58,342 nucleotides of DNA, taken from the NCBI RefSeq assembly GCF_015594625.1, contig NZ_JADNRQ010000020.1, forward strand, positions 1 through 58,342, in the 5' to 3' direction. This document shows, one piece after another, positions 42,841-51,276 of the stretch. The stretch's first letter is position 1. Each line of letters begins with the position of its first letter. The translations under genes were made by a program, and so were the position numbers. The notes below the pieces were generated by a model. That model was not told the origin of the DNA. It made no database searches and saw only the letters and a list, made by a program, of their open reading frames with translations. This DNA is from Desulfallas sp. Bu1-1. Lineage in GTDB: Bacteria; Bacillota; Desulfotomaculia; Desulfotomaculales; Desulfallaceae.

Positions 42841-43956
42841 TTAAATCCTGCCTTTCTCTCTGGCAATCCTTGTCATCTTTTCCTTTGTATTCTCCGGAGG
42901 AACGTGTAAAACCGGACGCCGGGCCATGGTTAACGCACCACTGGGACATGCGGAGGCACACACGCCGCAGCCTATACAAACCTCTTTATTTACTGCCGGA
43001 ATTTCCGCTCCATTTCCGTTATCCAGCATGGTGATAGCCTGTATATGGCAGCTGTCTGCGCAGGTACCGCAGCCCACACAAGTTTCAGATTCTAATACGG
43101 GAATAAAGTTACTGGGGTGTGTGACATATGATCCAAATTCTTTTATGCCGGTCAGAATTACGCAACAGCAGCCGCAGCAATGGCACATGTAAGCAGGTTT
43201 ATTCATTACGTTATCACAATTATGCACCAATCCAAGCTTTTCTGTTTCATCAAGCACCCGCAGCAAATCGTCCACCGTGGCTGGTTTTCCCATACCTCTG
43301 CGGATTACCCACTCGGCAGCGCTGCCAAGGGAAGTGCAGACCTCGAGAGGTGCTCCACAGGCCTTGCCCAGGTGGGCTGCTTTATGACGGCAGGGGCATA
43401 TGGAGATGGCGCCTCCGCCGGACTGCCGGATAATTTCGCTGGCCCTTTCGTAGGTCAAAACCTCAGTTTCCACAGCTAAAGGTATTAGACGTTCATAAAC
43501 CAGAGTCCGCATCATCTTGGTTTCCGACCTGCCCATCTCTTCCCTGACTTCTTTGTTATTAAAGTAAGTTTGGAAAAGCTCCGCTAAATCCTTCATGTTT
43601 ACATCGTCCCGCACCCGCATGAAGGTATATTCGAAGAACCCTATCACCACCGGAGCCAACATGTAATAGAAAGTGTCTTTGCGGGGGATATCCAGTATCA
43701 ATCCCTTTTCAGCCATACCATCCAGTATATTTTTCAATTGGTCCGCACTGATCCCGGTAATACCGGCAATCTGATTCAGCGTAACGGGAAGAATAGGAAA
43801 TTTGCTACCCACCAGAGCCTCGCTTTCAGTATAAAGACGGTACAAAATAGCCATCAGGGTCTCATTCACCGGTGCTCCTTCCGGACTCTTGCTCAGGCGC
43901 TCGGCCAACAACCTGTAAACCTCGTCCTTGTTATGAGTTAAGTGTCCCATGCCCAT
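42841..43956 (-). CDS. 4Fe-4S protein with winged-helix N-terminus
   Basis: 371 residues. The N-terminal part (LPVTLNQIAGITGISADQLK, LDGMAEKGLILDIP) is a winged-helix-like domain. The middle holds CPCRHKA and CHCCGCCC. The C-terminus carries two 4Fe-4S sites, CVGCGTCADSC and CIGCGVCASACP. It is 11 bases upstream of the truncated oxidoreductase and probably fed it electrons. A similar fold is seen in proteins of anaerobic reductase clusters. Confidence 0.8.
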   Translation of the reverse strand: MGMGHLTHNKDEVYRLLAERLSKSPEGAPVNETLMAILYRLYTESEALVGSKFPILPVTLNQIAGITGISADQLKNILDGMAEKGLILDIPRKDTFYYMLAPVVIGFFEYTFMRVRDDVNMKDLAELFQTYFNNKEVREEMGRSETKMMRTLVYERLIPLAVETEVLTYERASEIIRQSGGGAISICPCRHKAAHLGKACGAPLEVCTSLGSAAEWVIRRGMGKPATVDDLLRVLDETEKLGLVHNCDNVMNKPAYMCHCCGCCCVILTGIKEFGSYVTHPSNFIPVLESETCVGCGTCADSCHIQAITMLDNGNGAEIPAVNKEVCIGCGVCASACPSGALTMARRPVLHVPPENTKEKMTRIAREKGRI

Positions 43957-44022
43957 GCCCTCCTTGTAAAATTAAGTGATTAGGTAACCGGCAAGCTTCT
44001 CCGTCACCTTCTTAAAGGTTTA

Positions 44023-44139
44023 TTATTTATTGCTATCCCATTCATATGCTTCAAGCCAATCCTCCGAAGCATTCTTTTTATCAACATAATCCAAACGCGC
44101 CAGCCGATCCGGTATGCCGGTAATGGTGGCACCGTTCAT
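44023..44139 (-). CDS. Possible 38-residue ORF or gene remnant
   Basis: ATG to stop encodes MNGATITGIPDRLARLDYVD and a charged tail DKKNASEDWLEAYEWDSNK. It has no obvious ribosome site and is preceded by TAA. Family not recognised. It may be the end of a gene that was deleted with the oxidoreductase, or a real micropeptide. Confidence 0.3.
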   Translation of the reverse strand: MNGATITGIPDRLARLDYVDKKNASEDWLEAYEWDSNK

Positions 44140-44228
44140 TTACATTACTACTCTATTGACCATGTGACCCTGCTTAAATTATAAATTGTATCTAAATTAT
44201 TGATATGTGAACTATATGGCCAAAAAAA

Positions 44229-44651
44229 TTACTTACAGTACTCCTGAATTTTCTTCACAAAAGACATGAGTCCATTCCATTCCTCCTTATTTAAAGCTAA
44301 TTTCATACTCTCATTGAGATCTTTAGAGATGGGAAGTATTTGTTCGGCAAGATTTCTCCCTTTTTGAGTAAGGCTTATCTGAAAAGCCCGCCGGTCCTCG
44401 GGATCAACTCTTCTTTTTAAAAGATCTTCTTTCTCCATTCTATCAATTAGACCTGTGACGGCTGAACTATCCAGGAACAGGTATTCAGCCAGCCCCTTTA
44501 CCCCTAAACCGTCTTTTTCGTAAAGCGCCAAAAGAATAAATGATTGAGCCAATGTAAGTCCATAGTCAGAATACTTGGCATTATAGTATTTTTGAAGCAC
44601 CCTGGCAGCAATTCCCACTTGAAAGCAAATATATTCATGAAAAGCAGGCAA
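44229..44651 (-). CDS. MarR-family regulator
   Basis: 140 residues. LTLAQSFILLALYEKDGLGV, LAEYLFLDSSAVTGLIDRME and the wing DPEDRRAFQISLTQKG are the winged-helix MarR signature. Usually binds as dimer to an inverted repeat near its own promoter. Target likely the degraded redox cluster next to it, which is inference. Confidence 0.9.
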   Translation of the reverse strand: MPAFHEYICFQVGIAARVLQKYYNAKYSDYGLTLAQSFILLALYEKDGLGVKGLAEYLFLDSSAVTGLIDRMEKEDLLKRRVDPEDRRAFQISLTQKGRNLAEQILPISKDLNESMKLALNKEEWNGLMSFVKKIQEYCK

Positions 44652-44874
44652 CGTTTAACCTCCTTCATAATATTTTAGATATCATTAATTAACTAATTTA
44701 ATTTTGGCATATCAATAAATCTTTGTCAATACATTTTTGCATTTCCTGATTATGGGGCGAGTTTTACGAAACAGCGTGCCTGGAAGCCTATGCCCAATAA
44801 CGACAAGTGGTTCAGGGATTGCAGAAGTATTACTCCTCCAGTGAGAACGTGGAAAAATGGGCTGAAAAAGCGAA

Positions 44875-44896
44875 GCCCCGCAATTCCTTGCGGGGC
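44875..44896 (-). terminator. Terminator after tRNA-Arg(CCT)
   Basis: GCCCCGCAA/TTGCGGGGC arms with a 4-base loop, then TTCGCTTTTT on the minus strand. Confidence 0.8.
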
Positions 44897-44907
44897 CTGG
44901 TTTTACG

Positions 44908-44984
44908 TGGTGCGCTTGGAGGGACTCGAACCCCCGACACGCGGTTTAGGAAACCGCTGCTCTGTCCTGCTGAGCTACAAGCGC
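44908..44984 (-). tRNA. tRNA-Arg (CCT), host copy
   Basis: GCGCTTG acceptor pair with CAAGCGC, loop TTCCTAA giving anticodon CCT, encoded ACCA. It differs from the copy at 51189-51265 at one base in the D-arm region. Confidence 0.95.
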
Positions 44985-45097
44985 GTCATGTTCATATTAA
45001 GCAACCGGCGTTGCCGGCAAATTTACTTGACAACAAACCTTACTCCGAGAATACACAGTGCAGCGACACAACAATAGCTTATGTGTCGCTGCACTTT

Positions 45098-45143
45098 TGG
45101 CGTGCCTGGAGGGACTCGAACCCCCAACCTTCTGATCCGTAGT
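45098..45143. repeat. attL: 3' half of tRNA-Arg(ACG)
   Basis: 46 bases identical to 51345-51390. Here the tRNA is cut after the anticodon-loop region and the following sequence is not tRNA, so this is the displaced copy left by integration. Left of it lies a 13-bp perfect inverted repeat (gtgcagcgacaca) at 45056-45092. Confidence 0.9.
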
Positions 45144-45193
45144 TTTGTGACACCTAAAAACTACCAATTCCGCAACCCTTGCAAAATCCCGCA

Positions 45194-45222
45194 AACCCGC
45201 GTCCCCCAAGGGATAGCGGGTT
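45194..45222. terminator. Hairpin inside element left end
   Basis: aacccgc/gcgggtt arms followed by ttttt. The loop contains gcgtcccccaagg, which recurs at 45319-45334 and 6685-6700. Confidence 0.4.
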
Positions 45223-45281
45223 TTTGTAATTCCCTTCCAATCCCTTTAAATACCCCCGAATTTTATGTTTTCCCTCCCCAA

Positions 45282-45304
45282 TTGTCGTAAAACTGTCGTA
45301 AATT
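45282..45304. repeat. Candidate integrase arm sites, left
   Basis: Two tandem gtcgtaaa units in a 23-base block that recurs exactly at 51277-51299. It is 140 bases inside the left boundary. Arm-type sites for the tyrosine integrase are the natural reading. Confidence 0.6.
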
Positions 45305-45476
45305 TTCAACCCCTGCAGCCCGCGTCCCCCAAGGCTTGCGGTACTTTCCGGAATTAAAAAAGCACTTACTTTTAGGATTGCTCACCTCAAAAGGTGCGCT
45401 GATCAGGGTTGTTCACCCCAAACAAACGGGGACAAAAAATTATTTTCCAAGACAAAACTAAAGGAGGCGTTGTAAC

Positions 45477-45722
45477 ATGATAGACCCCGGTAAAAGTTGG
45501 AATGACCTTCCCTTAACCTTAACCCCGCGAAGGAACGGTATAAGCTGGAATGATCTACCTTTGACCCTGACCCCGCGAGATATTGCGAGAGTGTTGGGCC
45601 TTGGCCGTAATAAAGGCTACCAAATTTTCCAGTTGCCGGATTTCCCCGCCATACGGATTGGCCGCTGCCTGCGCGTTACCCGCGAGGCTTTCATTCGCTG
45701 GCTGGAAACTCAACAACGATAA
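45477..45722 (+). CDS. Xis-like helix-turn-helix protein
   Basis: 81 residues. LTPRDIARVLGLGRNKGYQI and FPAIRIGRCLRVTREAFIRW are the excisionase/MerR-type winged-helix of helix_turn_helix domain 17. A tandem duplication, SWNDLPLTLTPR twice, precedes the domain; DNA copies at about 45492-45528 and 45543-45579 show it. The start follows AAAGGAGGCGTTGTAAC. Directionality factor or regulator of the element. Confidence 0.75.
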   Translation: MIDPGKSWNDLPLTLTPRRNGISWNDLPLTLTPRDIARVLGLGRNKGYQIFQLPDFPAIRIGRCLRVTREAFIRWLETQQR

Positions 45723-45772
45723 AAAAACAAAAACCCCCGGCGGCGGACCGGGTAGGGAAGGAAGGTGCAAGA

Positions 45773-48280
45773 TTGTCTGAAACCATTATATCACAATATG
45801 CGGATAATTTGCTACTGCAAGCAGCGTTAAAATATGCAGAACATGGCTGGCCGATTACCCCCCTCTGGTGGCCCACGGCAAACGGCAAGTGTGCCTGCGG
45901 CAACCCGGACTGCCGGACCCCTGGCAAACACCCAATCCTGCGGGATTGGACAAACCAAGCATCAACCGACCCGGCACAAATCCTAAAATGGTGGCAGCGC
46001 TGGCCCCGTGCGAATGTGGGCATTGTGACCGGTGAACGTTCGAGAATCCTGTTGCTGGACGTGGACGTGAAGGGCGACGGACCGGCAACCCTGGCTAAAC
46101 TTGAAGCCGAGCATAGCAAACTGCCCGATACCCCGGAAACAATCACGGGCAGCGGTGGCCGGCATGTGTTGTTTAAATACCCCCAGGGGCGGACAATCAC
46201 CAACCGGGCACGCTTTGCCCCTGGCCTGGACACCCGGAGCAACGGCGGCATGTTTGTGGCCCCGCCGAGCCTGCACGCCAGCGGGGGGCGGTACGAGTGG
46301 AAAATATCCTTCGAGAACCAGCCATTGGCCGACCCCCCCGAATGGCTGCTAAACTTGATGGACAAACCCAGGGTGGCGGAACCCCCCGCCGCCCACGAAA
46401 GGGGAGTAATTACCCAGGGGGAGCGGAACGACACGCTAACCTCCCTGGCCGGGAGCATGCGGCGGCGTGGGATGACGTACGATTCCATTTTGGCTGCCCT
46501 GCTTGCCGAAAACCGGCGGCGGTGCAGCCCGCCGCTGGATGATGCGGAAGTGGAAAGAATAGCGCGGAGTGTGGCCCGGTACGAACCGGAGCAAAAATCG
46601 GTAAACGCTGATGGTGAAGCCGGGGGGAAGGGTGAGAAAAAAGGCCAAGCGGACCTTTTAATTGAACTGGCCGAATCAGCGGTTTTATTCCACGATGACC
46701 TGCAAGAGCCCTTTGCCCTCGTGGAAGTTGACGGACACGGCGAGATATGGCCGTTAAAGAGTAAATTCTTTAAACGGTGGCTGAAATATCAATTTTATAA
46801 GCAGGCCGGGAAATCCCCAACCTCGGATGCTGTGAATCAAGCCTTGGGGGTTATCGAAGGCAAGGCATGTTTTGAAGGTCCGGAACACAAGTTAAACCTC
46901 CGGGTGGCCGAGCATAACAATGCCTTTTGGTACGACCTGGCCGACAACCAATGGCGAGCGGTGAAAATAACTCCCGACGGGTGGCGGATAGTTGACCGGC
47001 CCCCTATCCTGTTTAGGCGACACAAAAACACTGCCCCGCAAGTGGAACCGCGCGAGGCGAGGGACGGAATCTGGCGACTGTTGGACTTTGTGAACCTGAA
47101 AAATAAGGCAGACAAATACCTGCTGGCGGTTTACATCGTTACTTGTCTGATTCCAAATATCCCTCACGCTATCCCCCCCTTCTATGGGGAAAAAGGGGCA
47201 GCCAAATCAACAGCCCTGCGGGTGTTGCGTCGAATTGTTGACCCGGCACGGCAAGAACTTCTTACACTGCCAAAGGATAAAAACGAGCTGGTACTTCAGC
47301 TTGCGCATAACTACATGCCTGCGTATGATAACCTGGATGGTTTACAGCCCTGGCAATCGGACCTATTCTGCTGTGCTGCAACTGGTGGTGGAATAAGCAA
47401 ACGTGAGCTTTACACGGATGACGAAGAAGTAATCCTCTCTTTCCGCCGTTGCGTCACATTAAACGGCATTAACTTGGTGGCAAATAGATCGGACCTACTA
47501 GACCGTTCAATCCTTTTTGAACTGGAACGGATTAGTCCGGATAAGCGGCGGGAGGAATCGGAGTTTTGGCAGGAGTTTGAAAAAGCACGACCCTACATAA
47601 TGGGAGGAATTTTCAAAACCCTGGCCCGTGCTATGAGGATTTATCCCACGGTGAAGCTGGACAAGTTGCCAAGAATGGCCGATTTTTGCAGGTGGGGGTA
47701 TGCTGTGGCCGAGGCCCTCGGTATCGGCGGCGAAGTTTTCCTGGATGCGTACCAAGACAATATTAGTCGAGCCAATGAGGAAGCCATAGCCGGGAGTCCG
47801 GTGGCCGCCGCGGTGGTTGCCCTGATGAGGGGACGCAATGAATGGAGCGGAACAGCAACGGCGTTATTATCCACGCTTGATAAGGTGGCCGAAACCGAGA
47901 GGATTAACACCAAGGGGAAAGGGTGGCCCCGTGCAGCCAATGCTTTGTCGAGGCGTTTAAGGCAGGTTAAAAACAATCTGCTGGACGCGGGCATTGTTTA
48001 TGACGTTACCCGGAATGAAAATAACAGCGTCCACATTATTATCCGTAAAGTTAGCGAAAATATCTCCGGAACCTCCGGAATCTCCGGAACCCAGGCAGGA
48101 CAAGCCTTTCAGGTCCGGAGATATTCCGGAGATATTGCAAAGCCCGGAGATAATATCTCCGGAAAACCTCCGGACCGGGAGCCTTACAGCGGCAAGGTTT
48201 CCGGAGATTCCGGAGATACGGGAGATTTTTTCGGTACCTTAAGGGGGGAATATACCCTTGATGAACTCCCAATTGATTAA
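45773..48280 (+). CDS. Bifunctional primase-polymerase/helicase
   Basis: 835 residues. The N-terminal prim-pol domain (about 10-205) has the metal-binding DVD at 96-98 and SGGRH at 127-131; a CxCxxxxC-type insert (CACGNPDC) lies near 40. PriCT_1-type linker ERNDTLTSLAGSMRRRGMTY (about 225-285). The C-terminal half carries an SF3/DnaB-like ATPase with Walker A GEKGAAKST (472-480). Starts at TTG behind GGAAGGTGCAAGA. The C-terminal coding contains nine TCCGGA sites. It is the replication protein of the element. Confidence 0.88.
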   Translation: MSETIISQYADNLLLQAALKYAEHGWPITPLWWPTANGKCACGNPDCRTPGKHPILRDWTNQASTDPAQILKWWQRWPRANVGIVTGERSRILLLDVDVKGDGPATLAKLEAEHSKLPDTPETITGSGGRHVLFKYPQGRTITNRARFAPGLDTRSNGGMFVAPPSLHASGGRYEWKISFENQPLADPPEWLLNLMDKPRVAEPPAAHERGVITQGERNDTLTSLAGSMRRRGMTYDSILAALLAENRRRCSPPLDDAEVERIARSVARYEPEQKSVNADGEAGGKGEKKGQADLLIELAESAVLFHDDLQEPFALVEVDGHGEIWPLKSKFFKRWLKYQFYKQAGKSPTSDAVNQALGVIEGKACFEGPEHKLNLRVAEHNNAFWYDLADNQWRAVKITPDGWRIVDRPPILFRRHKNTAPQVEPREARDGIWRLLDFVNLKNKADKYLLAVYIVTCLIPNIPHAIPPFYGEKGAAKSTALRVLRRIVDPARQELLTLPKDKNELVLQLAHNYMPAYDNLDGLQPWQSDLFCCAATGGGISKRELYTDDEEVILSFRRCVTLNGINLVANRSDLLDRSILFELERISPDKRREESEFWQEFEKARPYIMGGIFKTLARAMRIYPTVKLDKLPRMADFCRWGYAVAEALGIGGEVFLDAYQDNISRANEEAIAGSPVAAAVVALMRGRNEWSGTATALLSTLDKVAETERINTKGKGWPRAANALSRRLRQVKNNLLDAGIVYDVTRNENNSVHIIIRKVSENISGTSGISGTQAGQAFQVRRYSGDIAKPGDNISGKPPDREPYSGKVSGDSGDTGDFFGTLRGEYTLDELPID
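48065..48214. repeat. Nine TCCGGA sites in 150 bp
   Basis: TCCGGA occurs nine times between 48065 and 48214, with a 19-base palindrome at 48144-48162 (ccggagata-a-tatctccgg). The encoded stretch reads ISGTSGISGTQ and then SGDIAKPGDNISG, low in complexity. Possible origin or initiator-binding region inside the primase gene. Confidence 0.75.
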
Positions 48281-48803
48281 TGAACTTGCCCGGCACGGCG
48301 TGGCCGTTCACATAGAGGGGGGGCGGGTGCGGGTATCCCTCCCCTGGCCCCCTGAAAAAATCCCGGCGGAGGTTAAGGCCCTGCTGCGGGAACTTAAGGC
48401 ACGAGAACAGCACGGGCAGTTATGGTCCGAACCCGCCGCCCTGGCACAATTCCGCGCGGCATTGGACCGGATCCGGCGGCGATTTCCCCCCGACTGCATT
48501 GGCTGGGTGAAACAGAACCAGCCCCGACTTTGGCAGGCGGTGTTGGCCGCGCAAAAGGAATTTGACCAGGCGTTTCACGGGCAGGACATGACCGGCTGCC
48601 GGCGGGCGGCGGCTGGTTACGAGCAAGCCTTTGGTATGTTGGTTACTACATACGAACAGCAGCGGGTACTAACCACGGAGGAAGCCATTGCCGCGTTCGG
48701 CTGCGGGCGGGTGTGGGACCTGCCCCCGGGGAAAGCGGCGGTGCTGGATACGGTGTTTGCTAAGAGGGGGATTCGGTGGCAAAAATGCGTTACATTGAAA
48801 TAA
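48261..48803 (+). CDS. Hypothetical protein, 181 aa
   Basis: Unknown. Starts within the end of the primase gene (ATG 48261). NELARHGVAVHIEGGRVRVS is an amphipathic start; a charged helical middle has KIPAEVKALLRELKAREQHG. The C-terminal part (TTEEAIAAFGCGRVWDLP) is globular. Likely an element accessory protein. Confidence 0.65.
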   Translation: MNSQLINELARHGVAVHIEGGRVRVSLPWPPEKIPAEVKALLRELKAREQHGQLWSEPAALAQFRAALDRIRRRFPPDCIGWVKQNQPRLWQAVLAAQKEFDQAFHGQDMTGCRRAAAGYEQAFGMLVTTYEQQRVLTTEEAIAAFGCGRVWDLPPGKAAVLDTVFAKRGIRWQKCVTLK

Positions 48804-48955
48804 GGCTAACCAAGTGCAGGCTTTTCTTTACCGAACAGGAACTGCAGCAAATATTACAGCATGAACCTGAACTGTGGCAGGAAGCCATACGGCGAGGTAA
48901 GGCGTTTACCCGCGCGCGGGCGGCAAAAATTCGAAGTTATAAGGGGGACCAGTAA
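48776..48955 (+). CDS. Small basic protein, 59 aa
   Basis: GTG 48776 follows GAGGGGG. VAKMRYIEIRLTKCRLFFTE then FTRARAAKIRSYKGDQ at the end. Basic and helical; overlaps the previous gene by 28 bases and the next by one. Unknown. Confidence 0.5.
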   Translation: MAKMRYIEIRLTKCRLFFTEQELQQILQHEPELWQEAIRRGKAFTRARAAKIRSYKGDQ

Positions 48956-49026
48956 TGGTTTTATGGGACAGTTGGTTAATGTTCCTTTTTTCCGGTATAT
49001 TGGTTGTCTGGATATGTTTTAAATGA
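48955..49026 (+). CDS. 23-residue hydrophobic peptide
   Basis: MVLWDSWLMFLFSGILVVWI then CFK. One membrane helix; the start overlaps the preceding stop (TAATG) and AAGGGGGACC lies upstream. Could be a tiny toxin, phage-like or simply coupled ORF. Unknown. Confidence 0.45.
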   Translation: MVLWDSWLMFLFSGILVVWICFK

Positions 49027-49049
49027 CATATGAAAGGCGGTGACCCGGT

Positions 49050-49406
49050 ATGAAAGACGGCATTATCCTCCCCCGCCCCCTGCTAGAATCCACGTTTTGG
49101 CGCAAGCTAACCCCCCAACAGCGGGCGGCGGTGATTGAGTTGTTGGCGGCGGCGGCGACGGAACCGGTCCGCTTTTATGCGGGAACCAACCGTTGGGAGA
49201 CCTTACAGCCCGGAGAAGTACGTTTTCGCGCTGACCGTGGCCTTTGTGGACTAACTGGGCGGCAGGTGCGGAATCTGCTGACCAAGTTGGAGAAGGCCGG
49301 TTTAATCGAATACAGCACTCATGCAGGCGGGGCGGGCGGCGGGTATACGTTGGTTGAATGGTTAAATTGGATACAATATTCCGACCCTGATGTTTACGAA
49401 AGGTAA
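49050..49406 (+). CDS. Winged-helix DNA-binding protein
   Basis: 118 residues. KDGIILPRPLLESTFWRKLT, then LTGRQVRNLLTKLEKAGLIE is a winged-helix of the replisome-organizer/DnaD-like N-terminal type. A beta hairpin GGGYTLVEWLNW ends it. Possibly helps load replication proteins at the element origin. Confidence 0.65.
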   Translation: MKDGIILPRPLLESTFWRKLTPQQRAAVIELLAAAATEPVRFYAGTNRWETLQPGEVRFRADRGLCGLTGRQVRNLLTKLEKAGLIEYSTHAGGAGGGYTLVEWLNWIQYSDPDVYER

Positions 49407-49554
49407 GGCGACGCGGCAGACATATGGCACTTTAGTGCGTTAAAGTGGTAAAGCGGATGGTGCAGAAATAACCGGATTTACCCCTTACAAAAACTTGATT
49501 ATGGATATTTTTTCTGGTAATATAAGAATAAATAACTATATAGGTGATTCTCAT

Positions 49555-49929
49555 ATGCACATTAGATGGCAAATCAAAAAAGGCAACCCGTATGGTTACT
49601 TGCGCGAAGTTTATTGGGACAAAGAAAAAAAGGCCGTGCGGACACGAGCAGTTTACCTTGGAACCACCCTGGCCGAAGCTGAACGCAAGTTGGACGAATA
49701 CCTTACCAGCGGTAAGGTGGCCCTGCCCGCCCTGGAGCAACGAAAACTACTGGAGCAACTACGGGAAACAGCCCCCGAGCAGGCCCTTAAGCCAAAGCGT
49801 GACATACCATTGGAAAGCACTATTAGGTTACTTACCCGCCAGCGGGACAAGTATAAAGATACCAGGCCGGACATTGCAAAGCCGTTGGAGGCGGCAATCA
49901 AGGCCCTGGAAAAATTGAAGGAGGGATAA
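49555..49929 (+). CDS. Hypothetical element protein, 124 aa
   Basis: ATG 49555 behind AGGTGATTCTCAT. HIRWQIKKGNPYGYLREVYW is an N-terminal beta domain seen in some integrative elements; the rest (LLTRQRDKYKDTRPDIAKPL) is helical. It ends three bases before the integrase start. Role unknown. The gap 49407-49554 shows nothing else. Confidence 0.55.
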   Translation: MHIRWQIKKGNPYGYLREVYWDKEKKAVRTRAVYLGTTLAEAERKLDEYLTSGKVALPALEQRKLLEQLRETAPEQALKPKRDIPLESTIRLLTRQRDKYKDTRPDIAKPLEAAIKALEKLKEG

Positions 49930-49932
49930 GAC

Positions 49933-51129
49933 ATGGCACGGCGTGGAAACGGTGAGGGGACTATTTGCAAGCGCAATAACGGCACATGGGAGGCAAAAAT
50001 CACTATTGGCTATAACCATGAGGGCAAACCAAAACGGCTGACCAAGTATTTCAAAACCCGCAAAGAGGCCCAGGAATGGCTTGCCAAGATTCAGCACGAA
50101 AAGGCCACGGGAAAATTCGTTGAACCCCACAAAACGACTGTGGGCGAATGGCTGGAACGGTGGTTGAATGATTACGCAAAACCCAAAACACGGGTGACGA
50201 CATGGAATAGTTACGAGGCCCTTATCAGGCAGCACATTAAACCCGTCGTTGGGGATATTCCCCTGGTCCAATTGCAACCGGCTGATTTACAGCGTTTATA
50301 CAACTTTAAGCGAGAAAGCGGCAGGCTGGATGGCAAAGGAGGTTTATCCCCCCGTACGGTAAGATACCTGCACACGGTAATTCATGCAGCACTGGCCCAA
50401 GCGGTTAAGGAAGGTTTGATTTACAGGAATGTTGCCGAGGCTGTAACACTCCCAAAGCAAGAGAGAAAGGAGTTAAAACCCCTCACCAGGGAACAAACCC
50501 TACAATTTTTAGATGCTGCCAAAGAGGACAGGTTATATCCCGCCTTCCTGCTGGCCGTATATAGTGGCCTGCAGCGAGGCGAATTACTGGCCCTTAGATG
50601 GCAGGACGTTGATCTAAAAGAGCATACTATTACTATCAGGCAGTCGATCAACAGAACTTACGTCAGCGGCGGGGGGACAAAAACAAAATTAACTTACCTG
50701 CAGCCCAAAACGGAAAAGTCGAGGCGGACGATACCAATACCCGCCGAGGTGGTACAGGAATTAAGGCGGCATAAGGCTAAACAAGCAAGGAAAAAACTGC
50801 TTGGTCAAACATGCAGGGAAACCGACCTGGTGTTTACTGCCGAAAAAGGCGGACCTATTGACCCGCGAAACCTTGCCCGAAAGTTTGAAACCTTGCTGAA
50901 AAAAGCCGGATTACCAAAGGTACGATTTCACGACTTACGGCACGGATTCGCAACAATGCTTTTGAAAGCGAACGAACACCCTAAAACCGTACAGGAGCTT
51001 TTAGGCCACAGCACAATAACAACGACCCTGGATATTTACAGCCATGTTGACGAGGATATTAAAAAGCGGGCAGTGGAAAAAATCAGCTATATGCTGCAAA
51101 AAGAAAAATCCCCCCATGCCAGGGGATAA
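49933..51129 (+). CDS. int: Tyrosine recombinase (integrase), catalytic Arg replaced
   Basis: 398 residues. N-terminal AP2-like arm domain (GTICKRNNGTWEAKITIGYN), core-binding SAM-like domain (TVGEWLERWLNDYAKPKTRV), catalytic domain from about 185. Catalytic set: Lys 259 (PKTEKSR), His 333 and Arg 336 (HDLRH), His 359 (LLGHS), Tyr 369 (DIYSH). The first Arg, normally in GLR, is Gln 214 (SGLQRGELLALRW, codon CAG at 50572-50574). Next-door Arg 215 is not in the right position. Element integration protein, perhaps inactive. Confidence 0.9.
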   Translation: MARRGNGEGTICKRNNGTWEAKITIGYNHEGKPKRLTKYFKTRKEAQEWLAKIQHEKATGKFVEPHKTTVGEWLERWLNDYAKPKTRVTTWNSYEALIRQHIKPVVGDIPLVQLQPADLQRLYNFKRESGRLDGKGGLSPRTVRYLHTVIHAALAQAVKEGLIYRNVAEAVTLPKQERKELKPLTREQTLQFLDAAKEDRLYPAFLLAVYSGLQRGELLALRWQDVDLKEHTITIRQSINRTYVSGGGTKTKLTYLQPKTEKSRRTIPIPAEVVQELRRHKAKQARKKLLGQTCRETDLVFTAEKGGPIDPRNLARKFETLLKKAGLPKVRFHDLRHGFATMLLKANEHPKTVQELLGHSTITTTLDIYSHVDEDIKKRAVEKISYMLQKEKSPHARG

Positions 51130-51152
51130 CAAACAAACGACCCATTTATAAG

Positions 51153-51182
51153 CACCAGGCAGCACCCTGGTGTTTTTCCTTT
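51153..51182 (+). terminator. Terminator after integrase
   Basis: CACCAGG/CCTGGTG stem (51153-51172) followed by TTTTTCCTTTTT. Confidence 0.75.
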
Positions 51183-51188
51183 TTCGGC

Positions 51189-51265
51189 TGGTGCGCTTGG
51201 AGGGACTCGAACCCCCGACACGCGGTTTAGGAAACCGCTGCTCTATCCTGCTGAGCTACAAGCGC
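51189..51265 (-). tRNA. tRNA-Arg (CCT), element copy
   Basis: Full tRNA with encoded CCA, same anticodon loop TTCCTAA. One base differs from the host copy (ctctatcc here, ctctgtcc at 44908-44984). It lies inside the element, between the integrase terminator and the right arm sites. Looks intact and usable. Confidence 0.95.
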
Positions 51266-51276
51266 ACATTTTTCCG

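Noticed and set aside
44742-44880. Plus-strand coding remnant (QKYYSSSENVEKWAEKA)
   Set aside because: Looks protein-like but has an upstream stop and no family match that I can name, so it is left unassigned.
44908-51265. The two tRNA-Arg(CCT) genes as att sites of the element
   Set aside because: Both are full copies with a mismatch, and the right arm-site block would fall outside the element. The truncated ACG half at 45098 gives an exact 46-bp match instead.
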